64,000 nt of DNA, taken from positions 3,382,001-3,446,000 of the forward strand of contig CP087974.1 of the NCBI GenBank assembly GCA_024426085.1, written 5' to 3'. Below the pieces are notes generated by a model that saw nothing but the letters and a program-made list of their open reading frames with translations, had not been told where the DNA came from and ran no database searches. Shown piece by piece: positions 11,764-22,223 of this stretch (its first letter is position 1; each line of letters begins with the position of its first letter). The stretch is from Rhizobium sp. RCAM05350. Lineage in GTDB: Bacteria > Pseudomonadota > Alphaproteobacteria > Rhizobiales > Rhizobiaceae. The translations under genes were made by a program, and so were the position numbers.

Positions 11764-13012
11764 TCAATGCAGATTGGGTTGCGAGCCGACGCCCTTTTCA
11801 TCGATCATCCGGCCGCGCGAAGCGGTCGAGCCGGAAGGCGCGACCGGTCTCGTGCGGTTCGTTTTTGGCGATCAGATGGGCGTAGCAGAAACCGGACGCG
11901 GGCGTGGCCTTGAAGCCGCCGTAGCACCAGCCGGCGTTCAGGTAGAGATTGTCGATATGGGTGCGGTCGATGATCGGCGAGCCATCCATGCTCATGTCCA
12001 TCACCCCACCCCAGGAGCGCAGCACCCGGACGCGCGACAGCGCCGGGATCATCGCGACGCCGGCTTCGGCGACATGCTCGACCGTCGCCAGATTGCCGCG
12101 CTGGGCATAGGAATTGTAGCCATCGATATCGCCGCCGAAGACGAGGCCGCCCTTGTCCGACTGCGAGACGTAGAAATGACCGGCACCGAAGGTGACGACA
12201 TTGTCGATGAAGGGTTTCAGTCCCTCGGAGACGAAGGCCTGCAGCACGTGGCTTTCGATCGGCAGTTTCATGTCGACCATGTCGGCGACGGTGGTGGAGT
12301 TGCCAGCTGCTGCCAGCGCCAGCTTGCTGCAGCCGATAAAGCCCTGGCTGGTCTCGACACCCACGACGCGGCCGTTTTCGCGGCGGATACCAGTAACTTC
12401 GCAATTCTGGATGATATCGACGCCGCGGCTGTCGGCGCCACGAGCATAGCCCCAGGCTACGGCATCATGCCGTACCGTGCCGCCGCGCTTCTGCATCAGC
12501 GCGCCCTGGATCGGGAAGCGGGCATTGTCGAAATCGAGGAAGGGCAGCATCTGGCGCACTGCGTTGCGGTCCAGCAGATCGGCATCGACGCCGTGCAGCC
12601 GCATGGCATTGCCGCGCCGTGTATAGGCGTCGCGCTGGGCGTCGGAATGGTAGAGGTTGAGCACGCCGCGCTGGGAGACCATGGCATTGAAGTTGAAATC
12701 CTGCTCCAGCCCTTCCCACAGTTTCATCGACAGTTCGTAGAACGGGTTGTTGCCTTGCAGCAGGTAGTTTGAGCGGATGATCGTCGTGTTGCGGCCGACA
12801 TTGCCGGAGCCGATGTAGCTCTTTTCCAGAACGGCGACATTGGTGACGCCGAATTCCTTGGCGAGGTAATAGGCGGTGGCCAGACCATGCCCGCCGCCGC
12901 CAATGATGATGACGTCATAATGGTTTTTCGGAACTGGGCTGCGCCATGCAGGCGTCCAGCCCTTGTTGCCACGCAGGGCATTTAGAAAAACGGAAAAGGC
13001 AGAGTAGCGCAT
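11764..13012 (-). CDS. soxB: Sarcosine oxidase / N-methylglutamate dehydrogenase beta subunit, one frameshift near the end
   Basis: The beta subunit is a DAO-fold flavoprotein of about 416 residues that carries the amine-oxidising site. The dinucleotide motif is VIIIGGGGHGLATAYYLA near residue 35, preceded by the family start MRYSAFSVFLNALRGNKGW. A break near 11818 disturbs only the last few residues; the restored end reads MIDEKGVGSQPNLH. I chose the ATG at 13012, the family N-terminus, over a longer reading from 13045. It is divergent from glxA with a 90-bp gap, so the two probably share a control region. Confidence 0.93.
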
Positions 13013-13102
13013 GGCAATGGGATCCCGGTGAACCGCGCCGATCATGACAGGATTGTATTTCGGTACTTGCAGGAAAGAGACGTTTTAAGCCATGATCGGG
13101 AC

Positions 13103-14081
13103 ATGGTGTCAGATGACCTGAAAAACGTCCAGAAGATCGGCTTTATCCTCATCCCAGGATTTGCGCTGATGTCCTATGCCTCGGCGGTAGAGCCGTTGCG
13201 TGCTGCCAATCTACTCGCCGGCCGGGATATTTATGCGCTTTCGGCGCATGTCGTCGACGGCAATGCCGGGATGACGTCTTCGGGCATTCCTGTGCCCTGC
13301 AACGCCGCTGCCGGGGCGCGGCTCCGGGTTCCATACTGTGTTTGTCTGCGCTGGCGGTACACCGGTTGACTGGAATGTTCCGGCGGTGCTTGCCTGCCTG
13401 CGCCAGCTTGCCCACGACGGCGTGCGCATTGGTGGCATTTCCGGTGGTCCTTATCTGATGGCTGCGGCCGGATTGCTGGAGGATCGCGACTTTACCATCC
13501 ATTGGGAGCATGCGCCTGCGCTGATGGAGGCCTTTCCCGGCCTTCTTCCCCGTCAGGCGCGCTATGTCCTTGACGGCAGCCGTATCACCTGCGGCGGCGG
13601 CGTGGCGCCGCTCGACATGATGCATGCATTGATTTCGGAGCGCATGGGATCGGATTTCGCCCGACGGGTTAGCGACTGGTATCTGCATACCCATGTGGAA
13701 AGTTCGGGTGCACCCCAGCGAGCCTCGCTGGCGGAGCGTTACGGCGTCAATCATCCGGGCCTGCTCACCGTGCTTGAGAAGATGGAAGCAACAATCGAAG
13801 CGCCGCTCGACCGCCAGACCATGGCGGCGTTGGCAGGCCTGTCGCCGCGTCATCTCGACCGGTTGTTTTCAGACCGGATGGGCTCGTCGTTTCTCCTCGA
13901 ATATCGCAAGCTCCGGCTCGATCACGCCCGCCGCCTCCTGCAGCAAAGCCCTCTCTCCATCTCGGAAATCGCCTTTGCCACCGGCTTTTCCAGCGCCGGT
14001 CATTTCTCCCGCAGCTATCGTGCTGCGTTCGGCGAGCCGCCGCGCTCCCAGCGGCAAATTGGCAGTGTGGGAACCCGTTGA
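13103..14081 (+). CDS. glxA: GlxA-family transcriptional activator (DJ-1/PfpI + AraC), one frameshift
   Basis: The N-terminal half is a DJ-1/PfpI-like effector domain (IGFILIPGFALMSYASAVEP, later GGISGGPYLMAAAG). The C-terminal half is an AraC-type double HTH, from about ALAGLSPRHLDRLF to ISEIAFATGFSSAGHFSRSY. A break near 13322 splits the effector domain. This architecture is shared with GbdR, which controls glycine-betaine and sarcosine genes in Pseudomonas. Lying between the sox-like operon and glxBCD, it is the obvious regulator of both. Confidence 0.88.
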
Positions 14082-14156
14082 CCAATATTCTTCCCGGTTG
14101 AGAAAATTTCACTCTCAGGATAGATTGGTTGTCTTGAAAGCAGGGGGAAACACCGC

Positions 14157-14850
14157 ATGGCAAAAAAGCAGCCAATCATCGATATTGGCCGGACCACGGA
14201 CGACGAACGGACGGCGCTCAAGGCCGCTTTCTCGCAGGATCCGCATGCCCTGCGCGAACCGAAGGAAAACAATCTCGAAATTGCCATCGGCCACGAGGTT
14301 CGGGCGTTTCGCAAGAAGCTCGGCATCACCGTTACCGACCTTGCCACCGCCACTGGCATTTCGCTCGGCATGCTGTCGAAGATCGAGAACGGCAATATTT
14401 CGCCATCGCTGACGACGCTACAATCGTTATCGCGCGCTGGGCGTGCCGGTCACGGCGTTCTTCCGCCGTTATGAGGAACCGCGCAACGCCGTCTTCGTCA
14501 AGGCAGGCGAAGGTGTCGAGCTGGAGCGGCGGGGCACGCGGGCGGGACACCAATACAATCTGCTCGGCCATATCGACAACAATACCGCAGGTGTCATTGT
14601 CGAGCCCTATCTGATCACGTTGACGGCGGATTCCGATACGTTTCCGGCGTTCCAGCACGAAGGCATGGAGTTTCTCTATATGCTGGAGGGCGAAGTGGTT
14701 TACCGCCACGGAGACCGGCTCTTCACTATGCAGCCGGGCGACAGCCTGTTCTTCGACGCCGATGCGCGCCACGGCCCGGAGGAACTGGTGAAGCTGCCGA
14801 TCCGCTATCTGTCGATCATTTCCTATCCGCAGATGCGGAGCAATATCTGA
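14157..14850 (+). CDS. XRE-family regulator with cupin domain, one frameshift
   Basis: The first half carries an XRE helix-turn-helix (VTDLATATGISLGMLSKIE). The second half is a cupin sensor domain (GMEFLYMLEGEVVYRHGDR and MQPGDSLFFDADARHGPEEL). A break near 14430 separates the two, and the full length is about 230 residues. HTH-cupin proteins commonly control amine and amino-acid catabolism. It sits between glxA and glxB in the same direction, 114 bp before glxB, so a local regulatory role in methylamine use is likely but not shown. Confidence 0.82.
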
Positions 14851-14964
14851 CAGCCTTGGCAGTTCAAAAATATTGCCTGATAAGAAAATAACTTTCTTCA
14901 CAGTTGAAATCCAAAACGGCAGCTGATATCCATCTTTTCATCAACGAAACGAAGGATTGTCCCC

Positions 14965-15868
14965 ATGTGCGGAATTGTCGGATTGTTTTTGAAGGACAAG
15001 AGCCTGGAGCCGCAATTGGGTGCCATGCTGTCCGATATGCTGGTCATCATGACCGACCGCGGGCCTGATAGCGCAGGTATCGCCATCTACGGCGTTCCCT
15101 CAAAGGGCCGCGCGAAAATCACCGTTCAATCGGCTGACCCCAAGCAGGATTTCGCCGGTCTTGAAGCGCTGCTGAAGCCGGTCGATTCAAGCGTTGCCGT
15201 CGAGTTGAAAAGCACGCATGCGGTCATCGAGACCGATGCTGCCAAGGCCTCGGCTGTGCGTGATCTGCTGGCGCAGGAACGGGGCGGTATACGTGTCATG
15301 GGCTCGGGTGACAGTGTTGAGATCTACAAGGAAGTTGGCCTGCCGAAGGATGTGGTCTCCCGTTTCGGCATTCGCGCCATGGGCGGCACGCACGGTATCG
15401 GCCACACTCGCATGGCAACGGAATCGGCCGTTACCACGCTTGGCGCGCATCCGTTCTCAACGGGTGCCGATCAGTGCCTCGTGCACAATGGTTCGCTCTC
15501 CAACCACAATAATCTGCGCCGCGAACTGGTGCGCGAAGGCATGACCTTCGAGACGCAGAACGATAGCGAAGTCGCCGCCGCCTATCTCACCGCCGAGATG
15601 GCCAAGGGTAAGGATCTGGGGCAGGCGCTGACCAGCGCTCGATGATCTCGACGGCTTCTTCACCTTCGTCGTCGGCACCAAGTCCGGCTTCGGCGTCGTG
15701 CGTGATCCGATCGCCTGCAAGCCGGCCGTGATGGCCGAAACCGATCAGTACATCGCCTTTGGCTCCGAATACCGTGCGCTCGTCAACCTGCCGGGCATCG
15801 AGAATGCCCGTGTCTGGGAGCCTGAGCCGGCGACTGTCTATTTCTGGGATCATGAGAAGGCGGCCTGA
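14965..15868 (+). CDS. glxB: Class II glutamine amidotransferase-like subunit (GlxB/MgsA), one frameshift
   Basis: The protein begins MCGIVGLFL, exposing Cys2 as the N-terminal nucleophile of class II amidotransferases. HTRMATESAV and CLVHNGSLSNHNNLRREL complete the glutaminase fold. A break near 15643 precedes the last 75 or so residues, which end with VYFWDHEKAA. The full length is about 300. In the N-methylglutamate pathway this is the glutamate-synthase-domain-1 subunit of N-methylglutamate synthase. One base separates it from glxC. Confidence 0.9.
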
Positions 15869-15869
15869 C

Positions 15870-16592
15870 ATGGACCTCAGCGTAAAACGAGAAAGTCTGG
15901 AAGCGATGCGCGTATTCGACCTTGCCACAACGCCGCTGCGCGAACTGAACAGCGCGCTTCACACCATTGCCCCCGGCGCCAATGATACCAATTTCGAGGT
16001 CGTCAATCCGCGCGGCAGCCATGCCGTCGCCGTCAGTATCGACCAGCCCGTCACCGTCGAGGTGCGCGGCAGCGTCGGTTATTATTGTGCCGGGATGAAC
16101 GATGGCGGTGCCGTCACCGTCCATGGTTCCGCAGGCCCGGGTGTCGCTGAGAACATGATGTCAGGAACGGTTGTCATCGAGGGAGATGCCAGCCAGTATG
16201 CAGGGGCGACCGGCCGTGGTGGTCTGCTGGTCATCAAGGGCAATGCCGCCTCGCGCTGCGGCATTTCGATGAAGGGCATCGATATCGTCGTTCAGGGCAA
16301 CATCGGCCACATGTCGGCCTTCATGGGCCAGTCGGGTCATCTGGTGGTGCTCGGCAATGCCGGCGATGCACTGGGAGATCTGCTCTACGAAGCCAAGCTG
16401 TTCGTGCGCGGCGAGGTGAAGAGCCTTGGCGCCGATTGCATCCAGAAGGAGCTGCGCCCCGAGCATATCGAAAAGCTCGCCGAGTTGCTGGAGAAGGCAG
16501 GTATTACCGACGTCAAGCCGCAGGAGTTCAAGCGCTACGGCTCGGCCCGCACACTCTACAATTTCAACATCGATAACGCTGATGCGTACTAA
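15870..16592 (+). CDS. glxC: GXGXG-domain protein (GlxC/MgsB)
   Basis: An intact 240-residue protein made of repeated beta-helix turns typical of the glutamate synthase GXGXG domain, for example VRGSVGYYCAGMNDGGAVTV, VVIEGDASQYAGATGRGG and VQGNIGHMSAFMGQSG. It serves as the structural bridge subunit between the amidotransferase and FMN subunits of N-methylglutamate synthase. I chose the ATG at 15870, immediately after the glxB stop. It is followed 15 bp later by glxD. Confidence 0.92.
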   Translation: MDLSVKRESLEAMRVFDLATTPLRELNSALHTIAPGANDTNFEVVNPRGSHAVAVSIDQPVTVEVRGSVGYYCAGMNDGGAVTVHGSAGPGVAENMMSGTVVIEGDASQYAGATGRGGLLVIKGNAASRCGISMKGIDIVVQGNIGHMSAFMGQSGHLVVLGNAGDALGDLLYEAKLFVRGEVKSLGADCIQKELRPEHIEKLAELLEKAGITDVKPQEFKRYGSARTLYNFNIDNADAY

Positions 16593-16607
16593 GGCAGGGA
16601 ACCGTTC

Positions 16608-17936
16608 ATGAGCTATCACAACCCCTATACCCCGCCGCCCAAGTCAGCGACCTTCGACGATTATACGCTCGTGGAAATTCGCCGCGCGGCGGCGACTGGC
16701 ATCTATGATATCCGCGGCGCCGGCACCAAGCGCAAGGTTCCGCATTTCGACGACCTCCTGTTCCTCGGCGCCTCGATCTCTCGTTACCCGCCTGAAGGCT
16801 ACCGCGAGAAATGCGACACATCCGTCGTGCTTGGCGCGCGTCATGCCAAGAAGCCGATCGTGCTCAAGACGCCGATCACGATTGCCGGCATGAGCTTTGG
16901 GGCTCTTTCGGGTAATGCCAAGGAAGCGCTCGGCCGCGGCGCCACCATCGCCGGCACATCGACGACCACTGGTGACGGCGGCATGACCGACGAGGAGCGC
17001 GGCCACTCACAGACGCTGGTCTACCAGTATCTGCCGTCGCGTTACGGCATGAATCCGAAGGATCTGCGCCGCGCCGATGCGATTGAGATCGTCGTCGGCC
17101 AGGGCGCCAAGCCCGGCGGCGGCGGCATGCTGCTCGGCCAGAAGATTTCCGATCGCGTTGCAAATATGCGCAACCTGCCGAAAGGCATCGACCAGCGCTC
17201 GGCCTGCCGTCATCCTGACTGGACCGGCCCGGACGATCTGGAAATCAAGATCATGGAACTGCGCTGAAATCACCGATTGGGAAAAGCCGATCTATGTGAA
17301 AGTTGGTGGTGCGCGTCCGTATTCGACACGGCACTTGCCGTGAAGGCTGGCGCTGACGTGGTCGTGCTCGACGGCATGCAGGGCGGTACAGCGGCGACGC
17401 AGGACGTCTTCATCGAGAATGTCGGCATGCCGACGCTCGCTTGCATCCGCCCCGCCGTTCAGGCGCTGCAGGATCTCGGCATGCACCGCAAGGTTCAGCT
17501 GATCATCTCCGGTGGCATCCGTTCGGGGGCAGACGTCGCCAAGGCTTTGGCGCTCGGTGCTGACGCGGTTGCCATCGGTACGGCAGCGCTGGTTGCCATC
17601 GGCGATAACGATCCGCACTGGGAAGCGGAATACCAGAAGCTCGGAACGACAGCCGGTGCCTATGACGACTGGCATGAAGGCAAGGATCCGGCCGGCATTA
17701 CCACGCAGGACCCGGAACTTTCCAAGCGTCTCGACCCCGTTGCTGCCGGACGCCGCCTTGCCAACTATCTCAAGGTGATGACGCTCGAAGCCCAGACCAT
17801 CGCCCGGGCCTGCGGCAAGAACCATCTGCACAATCTGGAGCCGGAAGACCTCGTCGCACTGACGCTTGAAGCTTCCGCCATGGCGCAGGTGCCGCTCGCC
17901 GGCACCAGCTGGATCCCAGGCAAGGGAGGCTTCTGA
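16608..17936 (+). CDS. glxD: FMN-dependent glutamate-synthase-like subunit (GlxD/MgsC), two frameshifts
   Basis: This corresponds to the FMN-binding domain of the glutamate synthase large subunit, about 442 residues. Clear segments are ISRYPPEGYREKC, ITIAGMSFGALSGNAKEAL, GQGAKPGGGGMLLG and VVLDGMQGGTAAT, the last few forming the flavin and substrate site of the TIM barrel. Breaks near 17265 and 17322 lie in the middle. As MgsC it would catalyse transfer from gamma-glutamylmethylamide to give N-methylglutamate. A strong hairpin-plus-T signal follows directly. Confidence 0.9.
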
Positions 17937-17950
17937 CCCAAACATACCTT

Positions 17951-17991
17951 AGGCCGTTGCACGATCTTAAAAGATAGGCAGCGGCCTTTTT
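17951..17991 (+). terminator. Intrinsic terminator between glxD and glnT
   Basis: AGGCCGTTGC pairs with GCAGCGGCCT (one G-T pair), with an inner ATCTT/AAGAT stem, and is followed by a run of five T. It starts 14 bases after the glxD stop and ends 37 bases before the glnT start. It should stop or attenuate the glxBCD transcript. Confidence 0.8.
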
Positions 17992-18027
17992 ACGAAAAAG
18001 TGTCTGAATAATCCAAAGGGGAACACA

Positions 18028-19337
18028 GTGACACTCGATCTTGCTAGCTTTGCCAAAGACCGTGGCATCAAATATTTCATGATCAGCTATACCGACCTGT
18101 TCGGTGGCCAGCGGGCGAAGCTCGTTCCGACTGAGGCGATTGCCGACATGCAGAAGAACGGCGCGGGTTTTGCCGGTTTTGCCACCTGGCTCGACCTTAC
18201 GCCCGCCCATCCGGACCTCTTCGCTTCCCGGACGCGTCGTCCGTTATCCAGCTTCCCTGGAAAAAGGATGTGGCTTGGGTCGCTGCCGATTGCGTCATGG
18301 AAGACCAACCGGTGGACCAGGCGCCGCGCGTCATGCTGAAACGGCTGATCGCCGAAGCCGCCAAGGAAGGCCTTCGCGTCAAGACTGGCGTCGAGCCGGA
18401 ATTCTTCCTGATTTCGCCGGATGGATCGAAGATTTCCGACGAGTTCGATACAGCCGAAAAGCCTTGCTATGACCAGCAGGCGGTCATGCGCCGCTACGAT
18501 GTGATTGCTGAAATTTGCGACTACATGCTCGAACTTGGCTGGAAGCCCTACCAGAACGACCATGAGGATGCAGAACGGCCAGTTCGAGATGAACTGGGAA
18601 TATGACGACGCGCTGCAGACCGCCGACAAGCACTCGTTCTTCAAGTTCATGGTGAAAACGGTCGCCGAAAAGCATGGCCTTCAGCGCCACCTTCATGCCC
18701 AAGCCCTTCAAGGGGCTGACCGGCAACGGGTGCCACGCCCATATCTCCGTCTGGGATTTGGAAGGCAAGACCAATGCTTTTGCTGACAAGGACATGCCGT
18801 TCGGTCTTTCGGCCAAGGGCAAGACCTTCCTCGGCGGTATCATGCAGCATGCTTCGGCGCTCGCCGCGGTGACCAACCCGACGGTCAATTCCTATAAGCG
18901 CATCAACGCGCCACGCACCATTTCCGGCGCGACCTGGGCGCCGAATACGGTGACGTGGACGGGCAACAACCGCACCCACATGGTCCGCGTTCCCGGCCCC
19001 GGCCGGTTCAGAACTGCGCCTGCCGGATGGCGCTGTTAATCCGTACCTGCTGCAGGCGATCATCATTGCGGCGGGCCTGAACGGCATCCGGAAAAACGCT
19101 GATCCGGGCCGCCACTATGACATCGACATGTACAAGGAGGGCCATACCGTCACCGACGCCCCGCGCCTGCCCTTGAACCTGCTTGATGCGCTGAGGGAAT
19201 ATGACAAGGATGAGGAACTGAAGGCGACGCTCGGCAAGAGTTTCTCCAGCGCCTACCTGAAGCTCAAGCATCAGGAGTGGAATGCCTACGCGTCGCATTT
19301 CACCGAATGGGAGCGGCAGACGACGCTCGATATCTGA
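18028..19337 (+). CDS. glnT: GlnT-type glutamine synthetase / gamma-glutamylmethylamide synthetase, four frameshifts
   Basis: It reads as a rhizobial GlnT (type III) synthetase of about 436 residues, with YTDLFGGQRAKLVP at the start, EPEFFLISPDG, a GHAHISVW-like motif (GCHAHISVWDLEGK) and NNRTHMVRVPGPGRF. Breaks near 18235, 18567, 18685 and 19008 split it. The start is GTG with AAAGGGGAAC upstream. Related enzymes in methylotrophs (GmaS) join glutamate and methylamine, and its place directly after glxBCD favours that role. Plain glutamine synthetase activity remains possible. Confidence 0.88.
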
Positions 19338-19498
19338 GCGTCAAGTCAAGTTCCAAGATCAGAAGAGGCGGCATGGCCTGTTCCTGCTATCCGATGTCGT
19401 GAAACGGATGGACGGGAAGGCCGGCGCCGCGCTAGCTTCCGTTCCACGATGCTGGGCCGGGAGGGCCAGCCAGGACCCAAAACGAAAGACTTAAGACC

Positions 19499-20383
19499 AT
19501 GAAGAGCTATGTGCTGACCGTATCGTGCAAATCCACCCGCGGCATCGTCGCGGCGATCACTGGCTATCTGGCGGACGAGGGTTGTTACATCACCGACAGC
19601 TCGCAGTTCGACGATATGGAAACCGGCCTGTTCTTCATGCGCCTGACCTTCATCAGCCAGGAGGGCGCCTCGCTCGACAAGCTGAAGGCAGGCTTCGAGG
19701 CGGTGAAGACGCGCTTCGGCATGATCGCCGATATCCTCGATTCGGAGCATCGGATGAAGGTGCTTTTGATGGTATCGCGCTTCGGCCATTGCCTCAACGA
19801 CCTGCTCTATCGCTGGAAGATCGGCGCGCTGCCGATCGAGATCGTCGGCGTCGTCTCCAACCATTTCGAATACCAGAAGGTCGTCGTCAACCACGACATC
19901 CCCTTCCACCATATCCCGGTGACCAAGGCCAACAAGCCGCAGGCCGAGGCTCGCATCATGGACGTGGTCGAGCAGACCGGGACCGAGCTGATCGTGCTGG
20001 CCCGCTACATGCAGATCCTGTCGGACCAGATGTGCCAGAAGATGTCGGGCAAGATCATCAACATCCACCACTCATTCCTGCCGTCGTTCAAGGGCGCCAA
20101 TCCGTACAAGCAGGCCTATGAGCGCGGCGTCAAGCTGATTGGTGCGACGGCGCATTACGTCACTGCCGATCTCGACGAAGGCCCAATCATCGAACAGGAC
20201 ATTGCCCGCATCACTCATGCACAGTCCGCCGAAGACTATGTCTCGATCGGCCACGATGTCGAAAGCCAGGTGCTGGCCCGTGCCGTGCATGCCCATATCC
20301 ACCACCGCACCTTCATCAACGGCAACCGCACCGTGGTGTTTCCGGCAAGCCCGGGAAGCTATGCATCGGAGCGGATGGGCTGA
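19499..20383 (+). CDS. purU: Formyltetrahydrofolate deformylase
   Basis: An intact 294-residue enzyme with an N-terminal ACT domain (about residues 4-85) and a formyl-transferase fold. The catalytic region NIHHSFLPSFKGANPYKQA followed by HYVTADLDEGPII carries the expected Asn, His and Asp. It hydrolyses 10-formyl-tetrahydrofolate to formate. In this setting it can drain one-carbon units made when the methyl group of N-methylglutamate is oxidised. It follows glnT by about 160 bp and ends the rightward transcript before a strong terminator. Confidence 0.95.
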   Translation: MKSYVLTVSCKSTRGIVAAITGYLADEGCYITDSSQFDDMETGLFFMRLTFISQEGASLDKLKAGFEAVKTRFGMIADILDSEHRMKVLLMVSRFGHCLNDLLYRWKIGALPIEIVGVVSNHFEYQKVVVNHDIPFHHIPVTKANKPQAEARIMDVVEQTGTELIVLARYMQILSDQMCQKMSGKIINIHHSFLPSFKGANPYKQAYERGVKLIGATAHYVTADLDEGPIIEQDIARITHAQSAEDYVSIGHDVESQVLARAVHAHIHHRTFINGNRTVVFPASPGSYASERMG

Positions 20384-20424
20384 TTCCAGGCCGCTCTGCC
20401 GCAATTTTTGTCGATTGTTGCCCA

Positions 20425-20464
20425 CATCCCCGAAAGCTCCGCGCTTTCGGGGATGTTTTGTTTT
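20425..20464 (+). terminator. Strong intrinsic terminator after purU
   Basis: CATCCCCGAAAGC and GCTTTCGGGGATG form a perfect 13-bp stem with a 5-base loop, followed by TTTTGTTTT. It lies 42 bases after the purU stop and ends the glx-glnT-purU block. Confidence 0.92.
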
Positions 20465-20465
20465 G

Positions 20466-20817
20466 CGCAACCCTTCGCCGGGTAGTCGGCTGAACACTTT
20501 GTTTAGTCTAAAAGAAATCCATTTTGCTCTAGTCTCGTTTAATCCTGATGCAGCGCAGTGGTTGCGGTGCAGCAACGATTGCCTCTTGCCATGTTGAGTA
20601 AATTGGATATCACTAAACATATTGCTCAACACGGCGGAGTGAGGCCGGGTGGGCGAAGGGCGGGGAGCTCAGTGGATTTTTGAAGTTTGATGCGGTCCCC
20701 GACAGATGACGATGGCGCCGGTGTATTTCTCCTGTGACGGGGACGCGCAGCCTGCGCAAAAGCAGTCGGAATTCCCGAAGACGGCGTGGTGCCGGCTTCT
20801 GTATCTGGGAGGAATAC
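20466..20817 (+). promoter_or_regulatory. Upstream region of the ABC/ketose kinase operon
   Basis: These 352 bases hold no credible gene and should contain the promoter of the long operon starting at 20818. TTGAGT (20594-20599) and ACATAT (20617-20622) with a 17-base spacer are a plausible promoter. They are flanked by a perfect inverted repeat. A ribosome-binding site, GGGAGGAA, lies just before the ATG at 20818. Confidence 0.5.
20592..20631. promoter_or_regulatory. Inverted repeat overlapping candidate promoter
   Basis: TGTTGAG (20592-20598) and CTCAACA (20625-20631) are perfect inverted arms separated by 26 AT-rich bases that contain the candidate promoter. Such a layout would suit a dimeric repressor bridging two half-sites. 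The regulator is unknown; the HTH-like gene at 31114 in the same operon is one candidate. Confidence 0.4.
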
Positions 20818-22142
20818 ATGCGGAAAATCACCAAGGCCCTTTTGGGGGCAACAACGGCTCTGACGATTTCGGCGGCGCTGCCGTCCGTGTCTCAGGCTGC
20901 CGAACTGACCTTGTGCTGGGCGGCCTGGGATCCGGCCAATGCGCTGGTCGAATTGTCCAAGGATTTCTCGGCCCAGACGGGCACGGAGATGAAATTCGAG
21001 TTCGTGCCGTGGCCGAACTTCGCCGATCGCATTCTCAACGAACTCAATTCCGGCGGCAAGCTCTGCGATCTCCTGATCGGCGATAGCCAATGGCTCGGCG
21101 GTTCCGCTGAGAACGGCTACTATGTCAAGCTCAACGATTTCTTCGACAAGGAAGGCATCAAGATGAGCGACTTCGCCGAAGCCGCCGTCAATGCCTATGC
21201 CACCTGGCCGAAGGGCACGCCGAACTACTGGGCGCTGCCGGCCATGGGCGACGCCAATGCCTGGTTCTACCTGCAAGGACTGGTTCGCCAAGCCGGAAAT
21301 CCAGGCGGAATTCAAGACGGCGACCGGCCACGACCTGACCGTCCCGGCAACCTGGGCCGAACTGATCGAAACGGCGAAGTTCTTCAATGGCAAGGAGATC
21401 GACGGCAAGAAGGTCTATGGCGCGGCGATTTTTACCGAACGCGTCTGAAGGCATTACCATGGGGATTACCCAGGCGCTCTATGCCAATGGCTTTAAATAC
21501 GAGACGACGCCTGGCAAATATGACATGGAGGGGGCTGTCAATTCACCCGACGCAGTAAAGGGCCTTGAGGAATACAAGGAACTCTACAAGTGCTGCACGC
21601 CCCCAGGCTACACCGATGCCTACATGGGCGAGACGCTGGACGCCTTCAAGTCCGGCCAGGCGGCGATGGCGATGAACTGGTTCGCCTTCTTCCCCGGTCT
21701 CTACAAGGACGAGAATGTCGGCGGCGACAAGATCGGCTTCTTCGTCAATCCGAAGGGGACGACGGCAGCATCGACACTCGGCGGACAGGGGATTTCGGTC
21801 GTCGCCAACACCGACAACGTGGATGGCGCGCTCGCCTATATCAAATGGTTCGCGCAGCCGGACGTGCAGAAGAAATGGTGGTCGCTCGGTGGCTACGCGG
21901 TGCACAATGCGGTGCTCACCGATCCTTCGTTCAAGGACAGTCAGCCATTCGCGGCAGACTTCCTTGTCGCCATGAACCAGGTCCAGGACTTCTGGCAGGA
22001 GCCATCCTACGCCATCCTGCTACAGGCGATGCAAAAGCGCATGCATGACTATGTCGTGGCCGACAAGGGCACGGCAAAGGAAGCGCTCGACGGCTTGGTT
22101 GCAGACTGGACGGAAGTCTTCAAGGACGACGGGAAACTTTGA
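20818..22142 (+). CDS. CUT1-type sugar/polyol ABC substrate-binding protein, two frameshifts
   Basis: The N-terminal signal peptide (MRKITKALLGATTALTISA, cleaved after SQAA) directs export to the periplasm. The mature protein is a family 1 solute-binding protein of about 440 residues with segments WPNFADRILNELNSGGK and GQAAMAMNWFAFFPGLY. Breaks near 21277 and 21446 split it. It starts a long operon ending in dihydroxyacetone-kinase genes, so a small polyol or ketose is the likely ligand, but the sequence does not name it. Confidence 0.88.
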
Positions 22143-22155
22143 TTTCCTCCCGGCA

Positions 22156-22191
22156 TGACCGCCCGGTTCCGGCTCTCGGGCCGGGCGGTCA
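22156..22191 (+). other. Intercistronic hairpin after binding-protein gene
   Basis: TGACCGCCCGG and CCGGGCGGTCA form a perfect 11-bp stem with a 14-base loop, 13 bases after the binding-protein stop. There is no T-run. Such hairpins commonly protect the upstream mRNA and raise binding protein over permease output. Confidence 0.65.
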
Positions 22192-22223
22192 GAGCTGACG
22201 CGCCTGCTTCTCGATTTCTGGTG

